Source of the DNA: Terrisporobacter petrolearius
GTDB lineage: Bacteria > Bacillota > Clostridia > Peptostreptococcales > Peptostreptococcaceae
Assembly: GCF_032598785.1 (NCBI RefSeq)
Contig: NZ_CP102984.1
Length of the DNA: 64,000 bases
Direction: 5' to 3' (one strand)
In this document: one piece after another, positions 25,111 through 32,084 of the stretch
How the letters are laid out: every line of letters begins with the position of its first letter
Numbering within the stretch: the stretch's first letter is position 1
Translations under genes and position numbers: made by a program
Notes under the pieces: model-generated
What the model saw: only the letters and a program-made list of their open reading frames with translations
The model's database searches: none
What the model was told of the DNA's origin: nothing

Positions 25111-26232
25111 ATGATACCTGTTACAAAAACTTATTTACCAGATATAAATAAATATAAAGAGTATATAGATAAAATTTATGAAACGGGCTGGCTCACTAAT
25201 AACGGAGATTTAGTTCAAAAATTAGAAATTGAATTAAAAGAATATTTGGGCGTAAAAAATATGATATTGGTAGCGAATGGAACAATGGCACTTAGTATCG
25301 CGTATAAGCTTCTAGGTTTAGAAAAAGAGGTAATAACTACACCTTTTTCCTTTGTAGCTACAACTAGTTCTATAGTTTGGGAGGGGTTAACACCAGTTTT
25401 TGTAGATATAAATGAAAATAATTATAATATTGATGCTGATAAAATAGAGGAAAAAATAAATGAACATACAACAGGAATAGCTCCAGTTCATGTGTATGGA
25501 AATGCATGTAATATCGAAAAGATAGAAAGCATATCCCAAAAATACAATCTTAAAGTTGTATATGATGCATCCCATTGTTTTGGAGTAAAGTATAAAAATA
25601 AAAGTATATTAAACTATGGAGATATATCAACAATAAGTTTTCATAGTACAAAATTATTCCATACAATAGAAGGTGGCGCTCTAGTAATAAATGATGACAA
25701 ATTATATGAAAAAGCCAAACAAATGATTAATTTTGGATTTTCTAAAAATGGAGAGATACTAGAAATTGGTATAAATGCTAAGATGAATGAATTCCAAGCA
25801 GCAATGGGATTATGCGTGTTATCAGATATAGATCATATTATAGAGAAAAGAAAACAAAAATATGAATACTATGTAGGAAAATTAAAAAATAATGATTATA
25901 TTAGTTTTCAAGAATTAAATAAAAGCTCAGATATAAATTATTCTTATTTACCTATAGTATTTAAAGATAGTGAAACAATGGTAACAACTCTGAAAAATAT
26001 GAATAAGGAAGGAATATTTCCTAGAAGATACTTTTATCCATCATTAAATAAATTAAACTATATTCATTGTGATGAAGTAATGCATAATTCAGAAGATATA
26101 TCAGAGAGAATACTATGTTTACCATTATATGATAGTTTGAGAAATATAGATATAGATAAGATAGTAGAAATAATTAAGAAAAGTAATATTCATAGTATCA
26201 AAGACAGCAAAGATATTAGTATGGAGGAGTAA
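25111..26232 (+). CDS. DegT/DnrJ/EryC1/StrS sugar aminotransferase
   Basis: A 373-residue PLP enzyme: FVATTSSIVWEGLTPVFVD, YDASHCFGVKY, and the PLP lysine in SFHSTKLFHTIEGGALV near residue 181. These enzymes aminate keto-sugar nucleotides at C3 or C4. The dTDP-4-keto-6-deoxyglucose made by RmlA and RmlB in this cassette is the natural substrate candidate. No RmlC or RmlD is present here, which favours direct C4 amination (viosamine-type) over rhamnose; this is inference. Confidence 0.85.
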   Translation: MIPVTKTYLPDINKYKEYIDKIYETGWLTNNGDLVQKLEIELKEYLGVKNMILVANGTMALSIAYKLLGLEKEVITTPFSFVATTSSIVWEGLTPVFVDINENNYNIDADKIEEKINEHTTGIAPVHVYGNACNIEKIESISQKYNLKVVYDASHCFGVKYKNKSILNYGDISTISFHSTKLFHTIEGGALVINDDKLYEKAKQMINFGFSKNGEILEIGINAKMNEFQAAMGLCVLSDIDHIIEKRKQKYEYYVGKLKNNDYISFQELNKSSDINYSYLPIVFKDSETMVTTLKNMNKEGIFPRRYFYPSLNKLNYIHCDEVMHNSEDISERILCLPLYDSLRNIDIDKIVEIIKKSNIHSIKDSKDISMEE

Positions 26233-26233
26233 T

Positions 26234-27184
26234 ATGAACTTAAATGAATTAAGCATGTGCAGGTTAAATATACAATTAACTAAAAAGTGTAATCAAAGAT
26301 GTAAAATGTGTAATAGTTATAATATTAAAGATGAAAAGGAGCTTACGACACAGGAGATCTTTGATATTATATCAAATGTATGTAGTGAAAGAAAAATTTG
26401 TAATATAGCTTTTACAGGAGGGGAACCTACATTAAGAAAGGATATACTTGAGATTGTATCTTTCGCTAAGAAGCATTGTGAAAATGTGTCAATAACAACA
26501 AATGGAACGTTTATAAAAAAAGAAGAAGATGCATTGAAATTAATTGAAAATGGTGTAAATCGATTTACCATATCATACCATGGCATAGGTAATCACTCTC
26601 AATTTACAGGTGTTAAAGATAGTGAAAAGGATATTAGAAGAGCCTTAAGTATATTGAGTAATATATCGAACTATAAGGATATTTATGTTAAAGTTGGTAT
26701 GTTATTTACAAACGAAACAGTTAATGCTATAGAGGATATGATTAAATATTGTGAAGAATTAAAATTAAAATTATACATAGAATTACCAGATGATTCTATT
26801 CCTATTTTTGAAAATACACCTAAAGATGAATTTGCAATATCTAATGAAAATATAGATGAAATTGTGCATAATTTGAATGAGTGGAAGTTAGGTAATAAAC
26901 CAGTATTATTAACTGACAATTCAATAAAGTATATAAATAAATACCTGAAAAAAGAACCAATAATAGGTGAATGCCCTTTGGGGTATACGGATTTATATAT
27001 TGGAAGTAATGGAAATGTTTATAGTGGATGTTGGGCATTAGAACCTATAGGTAATATAAGAAAAGATGAGATAATGAATATTTTAAATGGAGAAAAATAC
27101 TTAGAAAATATTGATAAAATGCTAAGAAGACTGTGTCCAGGGTGTACATGTGGGTATATATTTCAATCTAACTTTATTAAGTAA
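26234..27184 (+). CDS. Radical SAM protein with C-terminal Cys-rich (SPASM/twitch-like) region
   Basis: A 316-residue enzyme. The radical SAM cluster motif is C19-N-Q-R-C23-K-M-C26, followed by FTGGEPTLRKD. The C-terminal region has CPLGYTDLYIGSNGNVYSGCWA and CPGCTCG, giving cysteines for an auxiliary Fe-S cluster. It starts two bases after the aminotransferase gene, so the two are tightly coupled. It may dehydrogenate, epimerise or deaminate a sugar or modify the acyl substituent; the reaction is not predictable. Confidence 0.85.
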   Translation: MNLNELSMCRLNIQLTKKCNQRCKMCNSYNIKDEKELTTQEIFDIISNVCSERKICNIAFTGGEPTLRKDILEIVSFAKKHCENVSITTNGTFIKKEEDALKLIENGVNRFTISYHGIGNHSQFTGVKDSEKDIRRALSILSNISNYKDIYVKVGMLFTNETVNAIEDMIKYCEELKLKLYIELPDDSIPIFENTPKDEFAISNENIDEIVHNLNEWKLGNKPVLLTDNSIKYINKYLKKEPIIGECPLGYTDLYIGSNGNVYSGCWALEPIGNIRKDEIMNILNGEKYLENIDKMLRRLCPGCTCGYIFQSNFIK

Positions 27185-27355
27185 ATTAAGTCAAATGGAG
27201 ATATAAATAATGTGTAAAGACTAAGCAGAAAGAAAATTCTTAGAGGATATATAACATCAGTATAATGACAATATTGAATAATGTTAATAAATTTACATCT
27301 TTGAAAAAGTTAGTTATTAAATTTTTGTATTGTATATAGTATAGGAGAAAAGGAA

Positions 27356-28219
27356 ATGAAGGAAATTATATTGGCTGGAGGGTCAGGAACTAGATTATAT
27401 CCTTTGACAAAGGCAATATCAAAACAACTATTGCCAGTGTATGATAAACCAATGATATATTATCCATTATCAGTATTAATGTTAGCTGGAATAAAAGATA
27501 TATTAATCATTTCAACACCAAATGATATAGATTTATTTAAAGGTGTATTTGGAGATGGAAGTCATTTGGGAATAAGCATAAAATATAAAATTCAACAAAA
27601 GCCAAAAGGAATTGCAGAGGCGTTTATAATTGCAGAGGAATTTATAGGTTTTGACAAAGTAGCATTAGTATTAGGAGATAATATATTTTATGGAGCAGGG
27701 CTTAGTGGAGTGTTACAAAAAGCAGCAGAAAGTAAAGGGGCGACCATATTTGGTTATCATGTGAATAATCCTAAGGATTTTGGAGTTGTAGAATTTGATG
27801 AAAATTACAATGTATTATCTATAATAGAAAAGCCAGAATCACCAAAGTCTAATTATGCTGTCCCGGGGCTGTATTTTTTTGACAATGATGTAATAGAAAT
27901 AGCAAAAAATATATTACCTTCACAAAGAGGAGAGTTAGAAATAACATCTATAAATGAAGAGTATTTAAAAAGAAATAAACTTAATGTTATGATATTAGGC
28001 AGAGGAACTGCATGGTTTGATACGGGTACACATAGAGGCTTATTAGAAGCATCTAATTTTGTAGAAGCAATACAAACTAGGCAGGGACTATACATATCTT
28101 GTATAGAAGAGATTTCGTTTAGAAAAGGATATATAGATAATAGACAATTATTAGATTTAGCAAAGCCACTAATGAAAACTGAATATGGTCAATATCTAGT
28201 TGACTTAATAAAATATTAA
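27356..28219 (+). CDS. rmlA: Glucose-1-phosphate thymidylyltransferase
   Basis: A 287-residue RmlA: LAGGSGTRLYPLTKAISKQLLPVYDKPMIYYPLSVLM (nucleotide-binding and activation motifs), then LGDNIFYG and the C-terminal GTAWFDTGTH. It makes dTDP-glucose from glucose 1-phosphate and dTTP. A 171-base gap separates it from the radical SAM gene; I see no confident promoter in that gap. Confidence 0.97.
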   Translation: MKEIILAGGSGTRLYPLTKAISKQLLPVYDKPMIYYPLSVLMLAGIKDILIISTPNDIDLFKGVFGDGSHLGISIKYKIQQKPKGIAEAFIIAEEFIGFDKVALVLGDNIFYGAGLSGVLQKAAESKGATIFGYHVNNPKDFGVVEFDENYNVLSIIEKPESPKSNYAVPGLYFFDNDVIEIAKNILPSQRGELEITSINEEYLKRNKLNVMILGRGTAWFDTGTHRGLLEASNFVEAIQTRQGLYISCIEEISFRKGYIDNRQLLDLAKPLMKTEYGQYLVDLIKY

Positions 28220-28262
28220 AAATACTAAACTTGTTATTTTATATAATAAGTTTAGTATTTTT
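28220..28262 (+). terminator. Intrinsic terminator after rmlA
   Basis: An 18-bp stem (AAATACTAAACTTGTTAT against its complement with one G-T wobble), 5-base loop, terminal TTTTT. Either rmlB has its own promoter or it depends on read-through. Confidence 0.85.
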
Positions 28263-28346
28263 ATGACTAACATGTTATAGAAATAAAAATCAAACTATGA
28301 TTTATATTAAACAACAAAGAATTATAAAAGTATAAAAGGAGTTAAA

Positions 28347-29324
28347 ATGAAAAAAATTTTGATAACAGGTGGAGCAGGTTTTATAGGTAGCAATTTTATT
28401 AGATATATGATAAATAAATATGAAGATTATAATATAGTTAATTTAGATTTATTAACATATGCGGGTAATCTTAATAGTTTAAAAGATTTAGAATACAAAA
28501 AAAATTATAAATTTGTAAAAGGAGACATAAGTGACAGCGAATTTATACTAAGATTATTTGAAAAAGAAAATTTTGAAATGGTTATAAATTTTGCTGCAGA
28601 ATCTCACGTAGATAAATCCATAAGCAATCCAAGTGTATTCATGCAAACAAATATAGTAGGTACTCAAATTTTATTAGAAGCATGCAGAATACATGGGGTA
28701 AAAAGATATCATCAAGTATCTACTGACGAAGTTTACGGTCAACTGCCATTAGATAAAAAGGAATTGCTATTTACAGAAAATACACCTCTAAATCCAAGCT
28801 CTCCTTATTCTGCATCTAAGGCATCAGCGGATTTTATAGTGAATTCATATAATAAAACGTATAATATGCATACAACGATTTCTAGATGCTCTAATAATTA
28901 TGGACCATACCAGAATTGTGAAAAACTTATACCTTTAAGTGTTACAAAAGCTTTAAATAATGAAAAAATACCTTTATATGGAAGTGGGATGAATATAAGA
29001 GATTGGTTACATGTAAATGATCATTGTGAAGCCATAGATTTAATTTTGCATAAAGGGAGAATAGGAGAAGTATACAATATTGGTGGGAATAGTGAAAAAA
29101 CAAATCTGGAAGTTGTAAAGTGTATATTAAAAACATTAGGTAAATCTGAAGAACTTATTGCTTATGTGAAAGATAGGGCTGGACATGACTTAAGATATGC
29201 AATAGATTCTAGCAAATTAAAAGATGAATTAGGATGGAAGCCTAGATATACCTTTGAAAATGGAATAATAGAAACAATAGAATGGTATTTGCAAAATAAG
29301 ATTTGGTGGAATTCAAATAAATAG
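28347..29324 (+). CDS. rmlB: dTDP-glucose 4,6-dehydratase
   Basis: A 325-residue short-chain dehydrogenase/reductase: GGAGFIGSNF, FAAESHVDKSI, the catalytic STDEVYG and Y-x3-K (YSASKAS), and a late DRAGHDLRYAID. It converts dTDP-glucose to dTDP-4-keto-6-deoxyglucose. It is the last enzyme gene of the glycan cassette. The start has AAAGGAG. Confidence 0.97.
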   Translation: MKKILITGGAGFIGSNFIRYMINKYEDYNIVNLDLLTYAGNLNSLKDLEYKKNYKFVKGDISDSEFILRLFEKENFEMVINFAAESHVDKSISNPSVFMQTNIVGTQILLEACRIHGVKRYHQVSTDEVYGQLPLDKKELLFTENTPLNPSSPYSASKASADFIVNSYNKTYNMHTTISRCSNNYGPYQNCEKLIPLSVTKALNNEKIPLYGSGMNIRDWLHVNDHCEAIDLILHKGRIGEVYNIGGNSEKTNLEVVKCILKTLGKSEELIAYVKDRAGHDLRYAIDSSKLKDELGWKPRYTFENGIIETIEWYLQNKIWWNSNK

Positions 29325-29436
29325 TAAATATAAGTATATGACTTTAATTAATAAAATTTATACAAAAGTATATAGTTACAAGTTATAAATAATAATTATT
29401 AAATATTTACTCTATTTGTAAAATGTATATAAATCA

Positions 29437-29464
29437 TAAAGTTTATGAAAAATATACCGTACTA
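29437..29464 (+). promoter_or_regulatory. Putative sigma-D promoter of the coiled-coil gene
   Basis: TAAA, 16 bases, CCGTACTA. It has the same arrangement as the motif before both chemoreceptors and cheA. A TATAAT overlapping its 3' end could instead serve sigma-A, though no good -35 accompanies that. Confidence 0.55.
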
Positions 29465-29533
29465 TAATGATAGGGAAATTATGGAAAAATAAGTATATAA
29501 ATTAATAAATGTTTATAAAAGTGAGGGAAAACT

Positions 29534-30214
29534 ATGATTATAATAGGGGAGAAGGCATATTTAAAAACACATGATAAAAGAGAAATTCAAGAGCTAGATA
29601 TTGATAATAAAATCAATAAAACTATAAAAGCACACAATGATGAAATAAAGTCTACTAAAGTTCTAAGAAAAGAATCAAAAACAAGCAATAATGACATGTA
29701 TAACAACCTAAAAAATAAAGCTAGTATATTAAATAGAGATAAAAGAAATATTCAAGATAAAGTATCAGAAATTCAAATCAAGCAGCAAAAAGTAGAAAAT
29801 ATGGAAGAGTCACTAAATCAAATAAAATCATACTACCTTAGCTCTATAAGAAAAGCGAAACAAGAAGAAGAGAAAGAGAAAGTTAAAGTTAGAATAAATA
29901 AAATAAAAAAAGAAGTAGATGATTTAAATAGTGAATGTATAACTGAGGTAACAGAGCTAAAAGACTCACAAGATATAATAGATGCTATAGGTGCAGCTTT
30001 AAACAAAATAAATGATATTAAAAATAAGCTTGAACAGTATAAATCAAAATTAATAAATCTTGAATGCTTAGTAGAAAAAAGCAAGAATAAATTGGATTTA
30101 GAAGAAAAAAAAATAGAAATAAATTTAAATGAAAATATAATATCAAATCCACTAGATTTTATAAGTATAAGTGGTGATTTAAATACAGGGATTGTTGTAG
30201 ATATTATAATATAA
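29534..30214 (+). CDS. Coiled-coil protein of unknown function in the flagellar locus
   Basis: A 226-residue, strongly charged helical protein with long coiled-coil stretches (about 15-120 and 120-205) and a hydrophobic beta-like C-terminus (GIVVDIII). No signal peptide or membrane segment is seen. The segment AIGAALNKINDIKNKLEQYKSKL faintly recalls the C-terminal helix of flagellin-like proteins, but I would not assign a family. A sigma-D-type motif upstream and its place between the glycan cassette and the flgB leader suggest a late flagellar or secreted accessory protein. Confidence 0.6.
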   Translation: MIIIGEKAYLKTHDKREIQELDIDNKINKTIKAHNDEIKSTKVLRKESKTSNNDMYNNLKNKASILNRDKRNIQDKVSEIQIKQQKVENMEESLNQIKSYYLSSIRKAKQEEEKEKVKVRINKIKKEVDDLNSECITEVTELKDSQDIIDAIGAALNKINDIKNKLEQYKSKLINLECLVEKSKNKLDLEEKKIEINLNENIISNPLDFISISGDLNTGIVVDIII

Positions 30215-30281
30215 AATAAATATAATTTGATTATAAATTATAAAAATTTTTGATTGTCATAATTTAACTTTAATTTTTGAA

Positions 30282-30304
30282 AAAATAGTATATATTACTA
30301 TTTT
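30282..30304 (+). terminator. Probable terminator of the coiled-coil gene
   Basis: AAAATAGTA and TACTATTTT pair perfectly across a 5-base loop, with ATTTG after. It is A/T-rich and only moderately stable, but it separates this gene from the flgB leader. Confidence 0.45.
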
Positions 30305-30318
30305 ATTTGTAGGTTTTA

Positions 30319-30347
30319 TTGAAAAAAGTTGAAAAATATGATACTTT
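30319..30347 (+). promoter_or_regulatory. Probable sigma-A promoter of the flgB operon
   Basis: TTGAAA, a 17-base spacer and TACTTT preceded by TGa (extended -10). The predicted start site is about ten bases before the riboswitch, as required for co-transcriptional control. The -10 is weak, so the call is tentative. Confidence 0.45.
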
Positions 30348-30365
30348 ATACATAAAAGTAATATA

Positions 30366-30463
30366 TTGGCAAATTTGGAGAAATCCAAAGACGCAAAGCT
30401 AAAGGGGCTACGGTAAAATTAATTATTTAAATAATATAATTTGCTATGCCAGCCAGTTGCCTA
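30366..30463 (+). ncRNA. Cyclic-di-GMP-I (GEMM) riboswitch
   Basis: The conserved core is present in order: GGCAA closing stem, the hairpin TTTGGA-GAAA-TCCAAA with its GNRA tetraloop, GACGCAAAGC, GGGGCTACGG, a long A/T-rich second hairpin with GCTATGCCAGCC, and TTGCC pairing back to GGCAA. C. difficile has the same riboswitch class at the same place, before flgB, where c-di-GMP turns transcription off. A terminator lies about 105 bases downstream here, consistent with an OFF switch. Confidence 0.92.
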
Positions 30464-30569
30464 AGAATTTACATTCTTTGTTATTATAATTATCCCTTAA
30501 TTATTTATATAAGTGTTTTTATGAATTTTTTGTATACTTTAAGGAGATTTTATAATATTTTCGATGGTG

Positions 30570-30599
30570 ACTATCCTTATTATTTGGGATAGTTTTTTT
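30570..30599 (+). terminator. Riboswitch-linked terminator in the flgB leader
   Basis: ACTATCC and GGATAGT pair across a 10-base loop and run into seven T residues. AAGGAGA at 30541-30547 could pair with TATCCTT at 30572-30578 and disrupt the terminator stem, a possible antiterminator. How the aptamer controls this choice is not resolved by eye. Confidence 0.75.
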
Positions 30600-30605
30600 A
30601 TTATT

Positions 30606-30632
30606 TAAACTAATATACAGAATACCGATTAT
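30606..30632 (+). promoter_or_regulatory. Putative internal sigma-D promoter before flgB
   Basis: TAAA, 15 bases, CCGATTAT: the sigma-28 arrangement with CCGAT intact. It begins seven bases after the terminator T-run and lies about 355 bases before flgB. Transcripts from it would lack the riboswitch. The remaining roughly 350 bases of this leader are A/T-rich; I see no gene there. Confidence 0.5.
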
Positions 30633-30988
30633 TTTTCGAAAACTTAAATAAAATAGATATTTTTTTATAAAACTTAAGAAATTAAATAAATAATTTAAAT
30701 ATAAAAAATGTAAAAAAAATGTAGATATAAAAGTTGTGAAAAAGTCGAAAAAATATATTTTTTTAAAAACAAATAACGAAAAAAAGTGTATAATAAAAGA
30801 GGCAATAGAAAAAAATGTCAAAAATTCATATTTATGTAAAAATAAAATTACACGGGGGTGCATAAATATAATTATGAATTTAATTCAATTTACATTTGAA
30901 ATTTAAAAATGTATGTTAAATATTAAGGTGGATAAGTTGAAAAGGATATTAAGGTAGTTGTTCAAATTATGAAATTAGGGAGGTATAT

Positions 30989-31312
30989 ATGGAAATATAC
31001 AGTTTGATGAAAATGGGCTTAGATGCGACAGAGTTGAGAAGTAGGGTAATCGCAAATAACATTGCCAATATAAATACTGTAGGCTATGAAAGAAAATATG
31101 TTAATTTTGAAGATACGTTAACAGATAAATTAGAAGATGCCAAAATTGAAGTAAAAACAGAGAAAAACGCATCTATGAGGGAAGATGGAAATAATGTTGA
31201 CCTAGAAAATGAAAAAGTAAATCAAGCTGCCTCGACTCTACAATATAATGCCTTAGTAAGTTTAACTAATACGAAAATTGCAATGACCAAAAGTATAATT
31301 TCGGGGAGGTAA
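30989..31312 (+). CDS. flgB: FlgB proximal rod protein
   Basis: A 107-residue rod protein: LMKMGLDATELRSRVIANNIANINTVGYERKYVNFE and a C-terminal heptad helix (QYNALVSLTNTKIAMTKSIISGR). First gene of the early flagellar operon, preceded by AGGGAGG. It forms part of the proximal rod with FlgC and FliE. Confidence 0.95.
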   Translation: MEIYSLMKMGLDATELRSRVIANNIANINTVGYERKYVNFEDTLTDKLEDAKIEVKTEKNASMREDGNNVDLENEKVNQAASTLQYNALVSLTNTKIAMTKSIISGR

Positions 31313-31316
31313 ATAA

Positions 31317-31721
31317 ATGAGTATTTTTAGTGGGATGAGAATCAGTGCCAGTGGTTTATCCGCAGAGCGTATGAGGATGGATGTTATATCTTCTAATATA
31401 GCAAATGTGAAGACAACAAGAACTGAAGATGGGGATGCCTATAAACGTAAAATTGCTACATTTGAAGAAAATTACGATGAAAAACTAGGAATGCTTGGAG
31501 TAAAGACAGCATCAATACAAAATGATAATTCACCTATGAATAGAGTGTATGAGCCAAGTCATCCTGACGCAGATGAAGAGGGGTATGTAGAATATCCAAA
31601 TGTTGATTTGCTAGTAGAAATGACTGATTTAATATCAGCATCAAGATCATATGAGTCAAATATAGATACATTAAATGCACAAAAAAGTATGATTTCAAAA
31701 GCTTTAGAAATTGGAAAATAA
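31317..31721 (+). CDS. flgC: FlgC proximal rod protein
   Basis: A 134-residue FlgC: GMRISASGLSAERMRMDVISSNIANVKTTRTEDGDAYKRK, then YVEYPNVDLLVEMTDLISASRSYESNIDTLNAQK. Four bases separate it from flgB. Confidence 0.95.
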   Translation: MSIFSGMRISASGLSAERMRMDVISSNIANVKTTRTEDGDAYKRKIATFEENYDEKLGMLGVKTASIQNDNSPMNRVYEPSHPDADEEGYVEYPNVDLLVEMTDLISASRSYESNIDTLNAQKSMISKALEIGK

Positions 31722-31732
31722 GGGGGGATTAG

Positions 31733-32062
31733 ATGCAGGGTATAGAGAGTATAAATATAAATTCTGATATGTTTTCGAATATAATAGATAACAATTATAC
31801 GAATAAAAATTTAAACAAGGAACAATCAATTGACGACTCAAAAATTAAATTTGGTGATGTTATATCGCAAGCTATTAATAAAGTTAATGGCACTCAGGTA
31901 GAAGCAAATAATATGGTAGAAGCTCTTATAAAGGGAGAAGATGTTTCTATGCATGATGTGATGTTATCAATGCAGGAATCCCAAATATCAATGCAACTTA
32001 TGTTAGAAACAAGAAATAAATTATTTGAGGCCTACAAAGAATTAAACGGAGTGCAGCTGTAG
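31733..32062 (+). CDS. fliE: FliE rod adapter / MS-ring junction protein
   Basis: A 109-residue FliE: FGDVISQAINKVNGTQVEANNMVEALIKGEDVSMHDVMLSMQESQISMQLMLETRNKLFEAYKELN. The DVSMHDVM and MLETRNKL motifs are diagnostic. It joins the MS ring to the rod. Confidence 0.95.
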   Translation: MQGIESININSDMFSNIIDNNYTNKNLNKEQSIDDSKIKFGDVISQAINKVNGTQVEANNMVEALIKGEDVSMHDVMLSMQESQISMQLMLETRNKLFEAYKELNGVQL

Positions 32063-32084
32063 CCTATAAATAAGGAGCAAATAC

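Noticed and set aside
27185..27355. Promoter in the gap before rmlA
   Set aside because: TTGAAA and TATAGT-like hexamers occur, but the spacing is wrong or too close to the Shine-Dalgarno.
16640..29324. Horizontally acquired glycan island
   Set aside because: Codon use and composition look like the flanks by eye, and no integrase, transposase or attachment repeats are present. Transfer is possible but unsupported.
30789..30794. Perfect TATAAT in the flgB leader
   Set aside because: No -35 or extended -10 goes with it, and such hexamers arise by chance in A/T-rich DNA.
30519..30863. 114-codon open frame on the minus strand across the flgB leader
   Set aside because: Composition is almost only Phe, Leu, Ile, Ser, Lys and Tyr, as expected from reading A/T-rich non-coding DNA. 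It has no Shine-Dalgarno and overlaps the terminator and putative sigma-D promoter.
30480..30988. Possible invertible flagellar switch like the one upstream of flgB in C. difficile
   Set aside because: I looked for paired inverted repeats of about 20 bases flanking part of the leader and found none.
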